Assembly (NCBI GenBank): GCA_965203565.1
Contig: OZ241896.1
Span: 1,860,001-1,924,000 of the forward strand
Source: JAAXGX01 sp965203565
GTDB taxonomy: Bacteria > Acidobacteriota > Vicinamibacteria > Vicinamibacterales > UBA8438
Reading direction: 5' to 3'
Length of the DNA stretch: 64,000 nt
Within the stretch, counting starts at the first letter, position 1. Each line of letters begins with the position of its first letter. The position numbers were made by a program, and so were the translations under genes. The notes beneath the pieces were generated by a model. It worked only from the letters and a program-made list of their open reading frames with translations. It was not told the DNA's origin and made no database searches. Below, in pieces: positions 31,247-40,826 of this stretch.

Positions 31247-31276
31247 TTGACAGCCCGGCGGGAGCGCGTGTAGGAT
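31247..31276 (+). promoter_or_regulatory. Cassette 2 promoter
   Basis: TTGACA (31247-31252), 18-nt spacer, TAGGAT (31271-31276), 8 nt before the leader ATG. Confidence 0.75.
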
Positions 31277-31284
31277 TCGCGCCC

Positions 31285-31389
31285 ATGACTGGCGCGCGTC
31301 TCCTCGTTTCCTCGGTCTCGTCTCGTCTCGTCTCGTCTCGTCTCGTCTCGTCTCGTCTCGTCTCGTCTCGTCTCGTCTCGATTTTCTAG
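31285..31389 (+). CDS. Cassette 2 pentanucleotide-repeat leader peptide (34 aa)
   Basis: Same ORF as the cassette 1 leader, with 13 TCTCG units, ending SIF and TAG. Apparently leaderless start, no ribosome-binding site. The downstream untranslated region has small differences from cassette 1 (GAGCAGCCCTCG in place of GAAGCATTTTCG). Confidence 0.6.
   Translation: MTGARLLVSSVSSRLVSSRLVSSRLVSSRLVSIF
31316..31380 (+). repeat. (TCTCG)13 microsatellite
   Basis: Thirteen perfect units, the same number as cassette 1. Confidence 0.97.
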
Positions 31390-31601
31390 CGCTTATCACA
31401 AATTCACGCGTCGCGCAAGCGAGCAGCCCTCGCCTGCGGACGCTGCCGCTACGCCTGCCCGCGCCGCGGCCGCTCCCGGCGGCCGTCCGCGCCATCCGTC
31501 CGTTCGTTCGAGAGCGGGCCCGGCCCTCCTGCCGGCGCGGGGAATCTGCACGTTCGCGTAAACCTGACGGAATGCAACGCTCTTGAAGAGGAGGAACAAC
31601 C

Positions 31602-34403
31602 ATGGCAACGACTGGCAACGACCTGCTTACGGGCACTTCCGGCCGCGACACGCTGAGTGGCGGCGCGGGCAACGACACGCTGAAGGGCGGCGGCGGTGCG
31701 GACGTTCTGGACGGCGGTCCCGGCCTGGACGTGTTGAGCTACCGGGGGTCGCCCCGCGCGGTGACGGTGGATCTGTCGGGCACGGGACAAACGGCGTCCG
31801 GTGCGGGGAGCCATGCGGACGGCGACACGATCAGGAATTTCGAGCGGGTGTACGGCTCGGAGCACGCCGACAGTCTGACGGGCGACTCGGGTCCCAACGA
31901 GCTGGTGGGGTGGGGCGGCCGCGACACGCTGAGCGGCGGCGCGGGCAACGACACGCTGCAGGGAGGCGCGGGGCAGGACGATCTGGACGGCGGCGGCGGC
32001 CTGGACGTGTTGAGCTACCGAGGGTCGCCCCGTGCGGTGACGGTAAATCTGTCCACAGACACGGTGTCCGGTACGGGGAGTCATGCGGACGGCGACACGA
32101 TCGAGAATTTCGAGCGGGTGTACGGCTCGAATGAGCGCGGCGACAGCCTGACGGGCGATGATGGGAACAACGAGCTGCAGGGCTTCGGCGGCGGTGACAC
32201 GTTGAGCGGCGGCGCGGGCAACGACACGCTGGAAGGGGGCGCGGGAGCGGACAGCCTGGTCGGGGGCGCCGCTGGCCGGGACGTGGTGAGCTACCGGCAG
32301 TCGAACGCCGGCGTGACGGTGGATCTGTCGGGCACGGGGCAAACAGCGTCCGGCGGGCATGCGAGCGACGGCGCGCAGAACGACACGATCAGCGGATTCG
32401 AGCGGGTGTACGGTTCGGATCACGGCGACACATTGACGGGCGACGATGGAAACAACGAGCTGCAGGGCTTCGGCGGCGGCGACCATCTCTATGGTGGAGG
32501 TGGCAACGACACGCTGCGCGGCGGTGCGGACAACGACAGGCTCACGGGTGGGGCGGGTGCCGACCTTCTGGATGGAGGTCCCGGGAGTGATTTCCTGACA
32601 TACAAAGCTGCGCCTGGCGGGGTGAAGGTGACTCTGGGTGGGAGAGGGTCCGGGGGGGATGCGGCGGGAGATACGATCCAAAATGTCGAGAACATCGAAG
32701 GATCGTCCTACGACGATGAGTTGACGGGCGATGAGGGGAACAACTTTCTGAGGGGCCGCAAAGGCGACGACACGCTCCGGGGCGGGGACGGAGATGACGC
32801 TATCGTAGGCAGTCCGGGGAATGACGAGCTACATGGCCAAGGCGACAATGATCGTCTCTTTGGCCGCGAGGGAGATGACAAGCTCTATGGTGGAAGTGGC
32901 AACGACGCGCTCTTCGGCTGGATCGGCGACGACACGCTCTATGGTGAGGGTGGCGACGACACGCTGGAAGGGGGCGCAGGGGCGGACAGCCTGGTCGGGG
33001 GCGCCGCCGGTCAGGACGTAGTGAGCTACCGGCAGTCGGATACCGGCGTGACGGTGGACCTGTCGGGCACGGGGCAAACAGCGTCCGGCGGGCATGCGAG
33101 CGACGGCGCGCAGAACGACACGATCAGCGGGTTCGAGCGGGTGTACGGTTCGGATCACGGCGACACACTGACGGGCGACGATGGAAACAACGAGCTGCAG
33201 GGCTTCGGCGGCGGCGACCATCTCTATGGTGGAGGTGGCAACGACACGCTGCGCGGCGGTGCGGACAACGACAGGCTCACGGGTGGGGCGGGTGCCGACC
33301 TTCTGGATGGAGGTCCCGGGAGTGATTTCCTGACATACAAAGCTGCGCCTGGCGGGGTGAAGGTGACTCTGGGTGGGAGAGGGTCCGGGGGGGATGCGGC
33401 GGGAGATACGATCCAGAATGTCGAGAACATCGAAGGATCGTCCTACGACGATGAGTTGACGGGCGATGAGGGGAACAACTTTCTGAGGGGCCGCAAAGGC
33501 GACGACACGCTCCGGGGCGGGGACGGAGATGACGCTATCGTAGGCAGTCCGGGGAATGACGAGCTACATGGCCAAGGCGACAATGATCGTCTCTTTGGCC
33601 GCGAGGGAGATGACAAGCTCTATGGTGGAAGTGGCAACGACGCGCTCTTCGGTTGGATCGGCGACGACACGCTCTATGGTGAGGGTGGCGACGACACGCT
33701 GGAAGGGGGCGCAGGGGCGGACAGCCTGGTCGGGGGCGCCGCCGGTCAGGACGTAGTGAGCTACCGGCAGTCGGATACCGGCGTGACGGTGGACCTGTCG
33801 GGCACGGGGCAAACAGCGTCCGGCGGGCATGCGAGCGACGGCGCGCAGAACGACACGATCAGCGGGTTCGAGCGGGTGTACGGTTCGGATCACGGCGACA
33901 CACTGACGGGCGACGATGGAAACAACGAGCTGCAGGGCCTCGGCGGTAACGATACGCTGAAGGGCGGCCACGGCGACGACACGCTCAACGGCGGCGCGGG
34001 GGCGGACAAGCTGACCGGCGGCGGCGGGAAGGACACGTTCGTGTTCTCGGCGGCGGCCGATTCGACGGCCGCGGCATTGGACACGATCCTCGACTTCTCG
34101 TCATTGGCGTCGTCGAGCACGACAAGGAAGGACCCGGACCAGCTCGATCTGTCCGACCTCACGGAGGAGACGTTGACGTTCATTGGCGGGGATGCGTTCG
34201 ACGACGACGACGGCACGGCGGGCCAAGTGCGCTACGTGCATGGAACGGACACGTCGGATGAGAAGTACACGGACGTGCAGGTGGACGTGAACGGGGACAA
34301 TTCGGCTGACTTCATGGTGCGGCTGCTCGGCGCCCACCACAACCTGGCCGCCGGCGACTTCATACTGACCAAACTGACCGACGACGACGTCACACTGATC
34401 TGA
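31602..34403 (+). CDS. RTX2: RTX-repeat secreted protein, intact
   Basis: A 933-aa protein made entirely of RTX nonapeptide blocks and the interleaved beta modules; no enzymatic domain. The N-terminus (MATTGNDLLTGTSGRDTL) follows GAGGAGGAACAACC. The central part (about 32480-33949) is a 735-bp in-frame tandem duplication whose two copies differ by only a few bases. The C-terminus keeps DTFVFSAAADSTAAALDTIL, the FMVRLLGAHHNLAAGDFIL motif and the end TKLTDDDVTLI, which resembles the C-terminal secretion region of serralysin-type RTX proteins. Export through a type I system and folding on extracellular calcium are inferred. No transporter gene lies in this window. Confidence 0.9.
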   Translation: MATTGNDLLTGTSGRDTLSGGAGNDTLKGGGGADVLDGGPGLDVLSYRGSPRAVTVDLSGTGQTASGAGSHADGDTIRNFERVYGSEHADSLTGDSGPNELVGWGGRDTLSGGAGNDTLQGGAGQDDLDGGGGLDVLSYRGSPRAVTVNLSTDTVSGTGSHADGDTIENFERVYGSNERGDSLTGDDGNNELQGFGGGDTLSGGAGNDTLEGGAGADSLVGGAAGRDVVSYRQSNAGVTVDLSGTGQTASGGHASDGAQNDTISGFERVYGSDHGDTLTGDDGNNELQGFGGGDHLYGGGGNDTLRGGADNDRLTGGAGADLLDGGPGSDFLTYKAAPGGVKVTLGGRGSGGDAAGDTIQNVENIEGSSYDDELTGDEGNNFLRGRKGDDTLRGGDGDDAIVGSPGNDELHGQGDNDRLFGREGDDKLYGGSGNDALFGWIGDDTLYGEGGDDTLEGGAGADSLVGGAAGQDVVSYRQSDTGVTVDLSGTGQTASGGHASDGAQNDTISGFERVYGSDHGDTLTGDDGNNELQGFGGGDHLYGGGGNDTLRGGADNDRLTGGAGADLLDGGPGSDFLTYKAAPGGVKVTLGGRGSGGDAAGDTIQNVENIEGSSYDDELTGDEGNNFLRGRKGDDTLRGGDGDDAIVGSPGNDELHGQGDNDRLFGREGDDKLYGGSGNDALFGWIGDDTLYGEGGDDTLEGGAGADSLVGGAAGQDVVSYRQSDTGVTVDLSGTGQTASGGHASDGAQNDTISGFERVYGSDHGDTLTGDDGNNELQGLGGNDTLKGGHGDDTLNGGAGADKLTGGGGKDTFVFSAAADSTAAALDTILDFSSLASSSTTRKDPDQLDLSDLTEETLTFIGGDAFDDDDGTAGQVRYVHGTDTSDEKYTDVQVDVNGDNSADFMVRLLGAHHNLAAGDFILTKLTDDDVTLI

Positions 34404-34424
34404 TCGCGCCCGTTTTCCGGTCGT

Positions 34425-34471
34425 CCGGCCCTGTCCGCTCCCCTTGCACGCTGGGGGAGCGGCGGGGCCGG
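34425..34471 (+). terminator. Stem-loop after RTX2
   Basis: CCGGCCC...CCGCTCCCC pairs with a G-rich strand ending GGGGCCGG, then TTCTTT. Confidence 0.5.
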
Positions 34472-34623
34472 GTTCTTTCCGGTGGATCAGCGATTCCGCC
34501 CCCGGCCCGGATGGCGTCGCGCCGACGTGTCCTGAACCGTGTATGATTGAGTCTCTGCCGTAGCGGTGCGCCCCGCGCGGCGCGCTCGCAGTGTCCGCGC
34601 GAGGGCCTGCAGGAGGCGGCGTC

Positions 34624-34833
34624 ATGGAGCTTCTGACCCTGGCCGGGATCAACGTCACCGTCGCCGTCGCGTTCGCGGCCTTCCTCCGGCGCCAGAACGC
34701 GGCTCTCGCGCAGCGGTTCGAGGCTTTCAGTCAGGACATCACCGGGACGATCACCGGGATCGATCGGCGCTTGGCGCGGCTGGAAGGCTGGATCGAACGC
34801 GACCGCGGCGGGCATTCTCCAGATCAGACCTGA
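34624..34833 (+). CDS. Cassette-associated 69-aa single-helix membrane protein (copy 2)
   Basis: Nearly identical to copy 1. The differences (Q for R in FSQD, G for V in LEGW, D for G in ERDR) lie outside the transmembrane helix. Same AGGAGG ribosome-binding site. It sits between the RTX2 stem-loop and the cassette 3 promoter. Confidence 0.7.
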   Translation: MELLTLAGINVTVAVAFAAFLRRQNAALAQRFEAFSQDITGTITGIDRRLARLEGWIERDRGGHSPDQT

Positions 34834-34857
34834 CCGCCTGTCCCCGACAGGTTGTGC

Positions 34858-34887
34858 TTGACAGCCCGATGAAAGTGCGTATAGGAT
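34858..34887 (+). promoter_or_regulatory. Cassette 3 promoter
   Basis: TTGACA (34858-34863), 18-nt spacer with a variant sequence (CCCGATGAAAGTGCG), TAGGAT (34882-34887). Confidence 0.75.
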
Positions 34888-34895
34888 TCGCGCCC

Positions 34896-34985
34896 ATGAC
34901 CGGCGCGCGTCTCCTCGTTTCCTCGGTCTCGTCTCGTCTCGTCTCGTCTCGTCTCGTCTCGTCTCGTCTCGTCTCGATTTTCTAG
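34896..34985 (+). CDS. Cassette 3 pentanucleotide-repeat leader peptide (29 aa)
   Basis: Ten TCTCG units, one SSRLV repeat shorter than cassettes 1 and 2. Same MTGARLL start and SIF-TAG end, again 8 nt after the -10. Confidence 0.6.
   Translation: MTGARLLVSSVSSRLVSSRLVSSRLVSIF
34927..34976 (+). repeat. (TCTCG)10 microsatellite
   Basis: Ten perfect units. Confidence 0.97.
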
Positions 34986-37981
34986 CGCCTATCACAAATT
35001 CACGCGTCGCGCAAGCGAAGCATTTTCGCCTGCGGACGCCACCGTTGCGCCTGCCCGCGCCGCGGCCGCTCCCGGCGGCCGTCCGCGCCATCCGTCCGTT
35101 CGTTCGAGAGCGGGCCCGGCCCTCCTGCCGGCGCGGGGAATCTGCACGTTCGCGTAAACCTGACGGAATGCAACGCTCTTGAAGTGGAGGAACAACCATG
35201 GCAACGACTGGCAACGACCTGCTTACGGGCACTTCCGGCCGCGACACGCTGAGCGGCGGCGCGGGCAAAGACACGCTGAAGGGCAGCGGCGGTGCGGACG
35301 TTCTGGACGGCGGCGCCGGCGACCGGGATTTGTTGAGCTACCGGGGGTCGCCCCGCGCGGTGACGGTGGATCTGTCGGGCACGGGGCAAACGGCGTCCGG
35401 TGCGGGGAGCCATGCGGACGGCGACACGATCAGGAATTTCGAGCGGGTGTACGGCTCGGAGCACGCCGACAGTCTGATGGGCGACTCGGGTCCCAACGAG
35501 CTGGTGGGGTGGGGCGGCCGCGACACGCTGAGCGGCGGCGCGGGCAACGACACGCTGCAAGGCGGCGCGGGGCGAGACAGCCTGGACGGGGGCGTCGCCG
35601 GCCGGGACGTGTTGAACTACAAAGGGTCGCCCCGCGCGGTGACGGTGAACCTCAAGACGAACACGGTGTCCGGTGAGGGGAGCCATGCGGAAGGCGACAC
35701 GATCAAAAATTTCGAGCGGGTGTACGGCTCGAATGAGCACGGCGACAGCCTGACGGGCGACGATGGGAACAACGAGCTGCAGGGTTTCGGCGGCGGCGAC
35801 ACTTTGAGCGGCGGCGCGGGCAACGACACGCTGGAAGGGGGCGCGGAAGCGGACAGCCTGGTCGGGGGCGCCGCCGGCCGCGACGTGGTGAGCTATCGGC
35901 AGTCGAACGCCGGCGTGACGGTGGACCTGTCGGGCACGGGGCAAACGGCGTCCGGCGGGCATGCGAGCGACGGCGCGCAGAACGACACGATCAGCGGGTT
36001 CGAGCGGGTGTACGGCTCGGATCACCGCGATAGTCTGACGGGCGACGATGGGAACAACGAGCTGCAGGGCTTCGGCGGCCACGACAAGCTCCATGGTGGA
36101 GGTGGCAACGACACGCTGCGGGGCGGTGCGGACAGAGACGCTCTCACGGGTGGGGCAGACGCCGACCTTCTGGATGGAGGCACCGGCTATGACTTCGTGG
36201 ACTATGAAGATTCGCCTTTCGGGGTGAAGGTGAGCCTCAAGGACGGCACGGGGTCCGAGGGTCATGCGGCGGGAGACACAATCCAAGATGTCGAAGGCAT
36301 CGACGGCTCGGAGCACGACGATGAGTTGACGGGCGACTCGGGGAACAACGGTCTGAGGGGGCGCAAAGGCAACGACACGCTCCGGGGCGGGGAAGGAGAC
36401 GACTCTCTCAGAGGCAATAGGGGGGACGACGACCTCCATGGGGAAGGCGACAATGACAATCTCTGGGGCTTTGAGGGAGAGGACAAGCTTCATGGTGGAG
36501 ATGGCCACGACAAGCTCTATGGTTGGAGCGGCGACGACGCGCTCTATGGTGGAGATGGCAATGACGAGCTCTATGGAGGAGGCGGCGGCAGCTCGGGACG
36601 GACTGAAGGCGGCGCCGACACGCTCCGGGGTGAAGGCGGCGCCGACACGCTGGTTGGCGACCCGGGGGCGGACAGCCTGGATGGGGGTCCGGGCGTGGAC
36701 ACGGCGAGCTACGACTACAACCCCGACGGGAACTACGCGAACTTCGCCAACCCGCCCGGTGGGGTGACGGTGGACCTCGCCAAGAACACGAAGCCGGAGA
36801 GTCCGGCATCCGGGGGCTGGGCGGCGGGTGACACGCTCCAGAACATCGAGAATGTCATCGGCACGCCCGAGCGCGACACGCTGACGGGCGACGATGGGAA
36901 CAACGAGCTGCAGGGCTTCGGCGGCCACGACAAGCTCCATGGTGGAGGTGGCAACGACACGCTGCGGGGCGGTGCGGACAGAGACGCTCTCACGGGTGGG
37001 GCAGACGCCGACCTTCTGGATGGAGGCACCGGCTATGACTTCGTGGACTATGAAGATTCGCCTTTCGGGGTGAAGGTGAGCCTCAAGGACGGCACGGGGT
37101 CCGAGGGTCATGCGGCGGGAGACACAATCCAAGATGTCGAAGGCATCGACGGCTCGGAGCACGACGATGAGTTGACGGGCGACTCGGGGAACAACGGTCT
37201 GAGGGGGCGCAAAGGCAACGACACGCTCCGAGGCGGGGAAGGAGACGACTCTCTCAGAGGCAATAGGGGGGACGACGACCTCCATGGGGAAGGCGACAAT
37301 GACAGTCTCTGGGGCTTTGAGGGAGAGGACAAGCTTCATGGTGGAGATGGCCACGACAAGCTCTATGGTTGGAGCGGCGACGACGCGCTCTATGGTGGAG
37401 ATGGCAATGACGAGCTCTATGGAGGAGGCGGCGGCAGCTCGGGACGGACTGAAGGCGGCGCCGACACGCTCCGGGGTGAAGGCGGCGCCGACACGCTGGT
37501 TGGCGACCCGGGGGCGGACAGCCTGGATGGGGGTCCGGGCGTGGACACGGCGAGCTATGACTACAACCCCGACGGGAACTACGCGAACTTCGCCAACCCG
37601 CCCGGTGGGGTGACGGTGGACCTCGCCAAGAACACGAAGCCGGAGAGTCCGGCGTCCGGGGGCTGGGCGGCGGGTGACACGCTCCAGAACATCGAGAACG
37701 TCGTCGGCACGCCGAGCGCCGACGACCTGACGGGCGACTCGGGCCCCAACGAGCTGCAGGGCCTCGGCGGCGGCGACGAGCTGACGGGCGGCGGCGGCGA
37801 CGACACGCTCAACGGTGGCGCGGGGGCGGACAAGCTGACCGGCGGCGGCGGGAAGGACACGTTCGTGTTCTCGGCGGCGGCCGATTCGACGTCTGCGGCA
37901 TGGGACACGATCCTCGACTTCTCGTCATTGGCGTCGTCGAGCACGACAAGGAAGGACCCGGACCAGCTCGATCTGTCCGAC

Positions 37982-38545
37982 TGAGGTGGTCCCGGTTGTT
38001 TGGACAATTCGAGGGCTTCATTAAGGTGTATTCCGGTTGCGAATCATGCCCTCGTGTTCTTCGTCTGAGGTTGCCCCGATTCTGCGGACAGATTGACGCT
38101 TTCGGGTTCAGATCATGCCGTGGTTTTCCGTGGGAGTAAATCCACAATGAAGCGCTGTGGAACTGTGGGAATCTCGCGGCCTCGGCGCCGGCCCGATCGC
38201 CAGCGGTCGCCCGCGAGATTTCCAACGGACTGTGGGCGCCCGTGTCCCCGCTCTGCGGATGCAGCCCGTTGCGGACCGGGCGTCCACAGGCCGGGCAGGT
38301 CCACAGCGCCCGGCGGCGATACGCTGCGCCCTCCGATCCGGCCGGGGCCGCAGCCACGCCCCGCGGCGCCGAGGGAAGTTCCACGGCACGGCAGGTCCGC
38401 GTTCGTCTGCGCGTCGCACCGGCAGCGCCAGCCCGGGACGCGAGCCGCAACACCCTGCACGGCAACGGCCGTTCGAACCCCGCCGCCGGCAAGACAGGCG
38501 CCCGGCAGCCGACGCCCGCAGCTCCCTGTCTCGCTGTTCGGCAGG
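37982..38545. other. 560-bp non-coding or unrecognised tail of the IS3-family element
   Basis: Between the orfB stop and the left terminal repeat I see no gene I recognise. Several minus-strand frames are open. One contains TCPACGRPV, a possible single zinc-knuckle pair, but it has no convincing start, ribosome-binding site or second cysteine pair. Confidence 0.4.
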
Positions 38546-39406
38546 TCACGCCGCCCGCTCCGCGCCATACACTTCGGCCGGCGTGCGTCCGCCCAACGCC
38601 GAGTGCGGACGCACGTGGCTGTAGAACCGCATCCACTCCGCAATCACCCGCTCGGCTGCGAACCCGTCGCGCAACTCGTGAAGATACACCGCTTCGTACT
38701 TCAGCGACCGCCACAGCCGCTCGATGAAGACGTTGTCCAGACACCGCCCCCGGCCGTCCATCGAGCACCGCGCACCGGCCGCGAGCACCCGCCCGGTGAA
38801 CGCCGCGCTCGTGAACTGCGCCCCCTGGTCCGTGTTGAAGATGCCCGGCGTAGCGGTCCGAAGCGCCGCCTCCAGCGCTTCGAGGCAGAAGTCGACGTCC
38901 AGCGTATTCGACAACCGCCATGCCAGCACGTGCCGGCTCGCCCAGTCCATGACGGCGACCAGATACAGGAAGCCGGCTGCCAGCGGAATATAGGTGATGT
39001 CCGCGCACCAGACTTGGTTCGGGCGGTCGATCGTCAGGCCGCCGAGCAGGTACGGATAGACGGCATGGTCCGGATGCGGCCGGCTCGTGCGCGGCTGGCG
39101 GTAGAGCGCCTCCAGCCCCATCCGGCGCATCAGGCGCCGCACCCGACGACGCCCGACCGCCCTGCCCTCGCGCCGCAGGTGGCGCGTCATCTGCCGGCTG
39201 CCGTAGAACGGATGCCGCAGCGACAGCGCGTCCATGCGGCGCATCAACGCCAGATGCTCCGCGCTTGCCCCCCGCGGCCGGTAGTACACCGACGAGCGGC
39301 TGATCCGCAACAAGGCGCATTGGCGGCTGACGCTCAACGCGCCGGCGCGGTCGAGCAGCTCCAGACGCGCGGCGCGGCTCAGCGTGGGAACCCGCGCAGA
39401 AAAAAA
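38546..39406 (-). CDS. IS3-family transposase OrfB (DDE integrase), made as an OrfAB fusion
   Basis: An rve-type catalytic core. WCADITYIPL supplies the first Asp, FNTDQGAQFTS the second, and DNVFIERLWRSLKYE the Glu of the DDE triad. HTH_21-like SRSSVYYRPRG precedes it. There is no good start codon of its own. Slippage by -1 on T-TTT-TTT (39400-39406) joins DFF of OrfA to SARVPTLSR of OrfB and gives a 373-aa OrfAB transposase, the known IS3 strategy. Confidence 0.9.
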   Translation of the reverse strand, partial: FFSARVPTLSRAARLELLDRAGALSVSRQCALLRISRSSVYYRPRGASAEHLALMRRMDALSLRHPFYGSRQMTRHLRREGRAVGRRRVRRLMRRMGLEALYRQPRTSRPHPDHAVYPYLLGGLTIDRPNQVWCADITYIPLAAGFLYLVAVMDWASRHVLAWRLSNTLDVDFCLEALEAALRTATPGIFNTDQGAQFTSAAFTGRVLAAGARCSMDGRGRCLDNVFIERLWRSLKYEAVYLHELRDGFAAERVIAEWMRFYSHVRPHSALGGRTPAEVYGAERAA

Positions 39407-39666
39407 TCCCGCTCCACCGTCAACTCGCCGATCTTCGCGTGCAGATCCCGAATCGTCGTCGCGTGCTCCGACTGCCGGGACGCCCTGCGGTCGGCGAAGA
39501 TCTCCCCCAACCCGTCGACCGCCTGGCGCTTCCAGAGACTCACTTGGTTCGGATGCACCTCGTGTCGGGCCGCGATCTGCTGCACCGTGCGGTCGCCCCG
39601 CAACGCTGCGAGCGCCACCCGCTTCTTGAACTCCGCCGTGAACCGCCGCCGGCGTCTCGTCGTCAT
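39379..39666 (-). CDS. IS3-family transposase OrfA
   Basis: A 95-aa helix-turn-helix protein (MTTRRRRRFTAEFKKRVALA, QIAARHEVHPNQVSLWK) with a leucine-zipper-like C-terminus ending VERDFFLRGFPR. ATG 39666 is chosen because it follows GGAGG and starts at the conserved RRRRF segment; a longer reading from 39714 would run into the terminal repeat. The frame overlaps orfB at a T7 slippery run. Confidence 0.9.
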   Translation of the reverse strand: MTTRRRRRFTAEFKKRVALAALRGDRTVQQIAARHEVHPNQVSLWKRQAVDGLGEIFADRRASRQSEHATTIRDLHAKIGELTVERDFFLRGFPR

Positions 39667-39990
39667 CCCAGCGCCTCCACAAGGCTCTGGAATACACCTT
39701 AACGGATTGTCCAAAAATGCGGGACCACCTCAGACCTCGCGGAGACGTTGACGTTTATCGAGAACGCGAACGGCGCGTTCGACGGCACGGCGGGCCAAGT
39801 GCGCTACGTGCATGGGACGGACACGGAGTCGGATGAGAAGTACACGGACGTGCAGGTGGACGTGGACGGGGACAATGCGCCCGACTTCATGGTGCGGCTG
39901 CTCGGCGCCCACCACAACCTGGCCGCCGGCGACTTCATACTGACCGACGACGACGTCACACTGATCTGATCGCGCCGTGACGGGAGTCGT

Positions 39991-40037
39991 CCGGCCCTGT
40001 CCGCTCCCCTTTGCACGCCGGGGGGCGGCGGGGCCGG
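39991..40037 (+). terminator. Stem-loop after RTX3
   Basis: CCGGCCC...CCGCTCCCC pairs with a G-rich strand ending GGGGCCGG, followed by ATTCTTT. Confidence 0.5.
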
Positions 40038-40189
40038 ATTCTTTCCGGTGGCTCAGCGATTCCGCCCCCGGCCTGGATGGCGTCGCGCCGACGTGTCCTG
40101 AACCGTGTATGATTGAGTCTCTGCCGTAGCGGTGCGCCCCGTGCGGCGCGCTCGCAGCGTCCGCGCGAGGGCCTGCAGGAGGCGGCGTC

Positions 40190-40429
40190 ATGGAGCTTCT
40201 GACCCTGGCCGGGATAAACGTCACCGTCGCCGTCGCGTTCGCGGCTTTCCTCCGGCGCCAGAACGCGGCTCTCGCGCAGCGGTTCGAGGCTTTCAGCCAG
40301 GACATCACCGGGACGATCACCGGAATCGATCGGCGCTTGGCGCGATGCTGGAAGGCTGGATCGAACGCGACCGCGGCGGGCGTTCTCCGGATCAGGCCTG
40401 ACCGCCCGTCCCCGACAGGTTGTGCTTGA
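40190..40429 (+). pseudogene. Cassette-associated membrane protein (copy 3), C-terminus frameshifted
   Basis: The first 52 codons match the other copies, including the transmembrane helix. Two extra bases (TG at about 40346-40347) shift the frame after DRRLAR, and the ORF ends 79 aa long with an unrelated tail (CWKAGSNATAAGVLRIRPDR). The ancestral ending (LEGWIERDRGGRSPDQA) remains in the shifted frame up to 40401. Confidence 0.75.
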
Positions 40430-40455
40430 CATCCCGACGAGAGCGCGTATAGGAT
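40426..40455 (+). promoter_or_regulatory. Cassette 4 promoter
   Basis: TTGACA (40426-40431), 18-nt spacer, TAGGAT (40450-40455). Confidence 0.75.
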
Positions 40456-40463
40456 TCGCGCCC

Positions 40464-40613
40464 ATGACCGGCGCGCGTCTCCTCGTTTCCTCGGTCTCGT
40501 CTCGTCTCGTCTCGTCTCGTCTCGTCTCGTCTCGTCTCGTCTCGTCTCGTCTCGTCTCGTCTCGTCTCGTCTCGTCTCGTCTCGTCTCGTCTCGTCTCGT
40601 CTCGATTTTCTAG
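40464..40613 (+). CDS. Cassette 4 pentanucleotide-repeat leader peptide (49 aa)
   Basis: The longest of the six leaders, with 22 TCTCG units giving seven SSRLV repeats between MTGARLLVSSV and SIF. Still in frame with the conserved TAG despite nine more units than cassettes 1 and 2. Confidence 0.6.
   Translation: MTGARLLVSSVSSRLVSSRLVSSRLVSSRLVSSRLVSSRLVSSRLVSIF
40495..40604 (+). repeat. (TCTCG)22 microsatellite
   Basis: Twenty-two perfect units, 110 bp. Confidence 0.97.
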
Positions 40614-40826
40614 CGCCTATCACAAATTCACGCGTCGCGCAAGCGAAGCATTTTCGCCTGCGGACGCCACCGTTGCGCCTGCCCGCGCCGCGGCCGCTCC
40701 CGGCGGCCGTCCGCGCCATCCGTCCGTTCGTTCGAGAGCGGGCCCGGCCCTCCTGCCGGCGCGGGGAATCTGCACGTTCGCGTAAACCTGACGGAATGCA
40801 ACGCTCTTGAAGAGGAGAAAACGACC

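Larger units (their letters stand above)
37982..39732 (-). mobile_element. IS3-family insertion sequence (1751 bp)
   Basis: The terminal inverted repeats begin TGAGGTGGTCCCG at both ends and share TTTGGACAA. A second inner inverted match, TTAAGGTGTATTCC, lies further in. The target site duplication is GAC (37979-37981 and 39733-39735), 3 bp, as is usual for IS3 relatives. It encodes orfA and orfB on the minus strand. Its length exceeds the usual 1.2-1.5 kb because about 560 bp follow orfB. Insertion is inside RTX3. Confidence 0.95.
35198..39969 (+). pseudogene. RTX3: RTX-repeat secreted protein gene split by an IS3-family element
   Basis: The 5' part (35198-37981) encodes 928 residues of RTX and beta modules with an 846-bp internal duplication (about 36070-37761), including a distinctive YDYNPDGNYANFANPPGGV module and a GGGGSSGRT insert. 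The gene is cut after codon LSD. The inserted element supplies an immediate TGA, and the remaining 78 codons (39736-39969), which carry the FMVRLLGAHHNLAAGDFIL secretion-like end, lie beyond it. Removing the element and one copy of the GAC target duplication restores a continuous 1011-aa frame. The truncated product would lack its C-terminal signal and so probably is not exported. Confidence 0.93.

Noticed and set aside
37982..38545. Zinc-ribbon passenger gene in the IS3 tail
   Set aside because: Only one CxxC pair, with no start codon context; the frame is continuous with the anti-sense of neighbouring genes.
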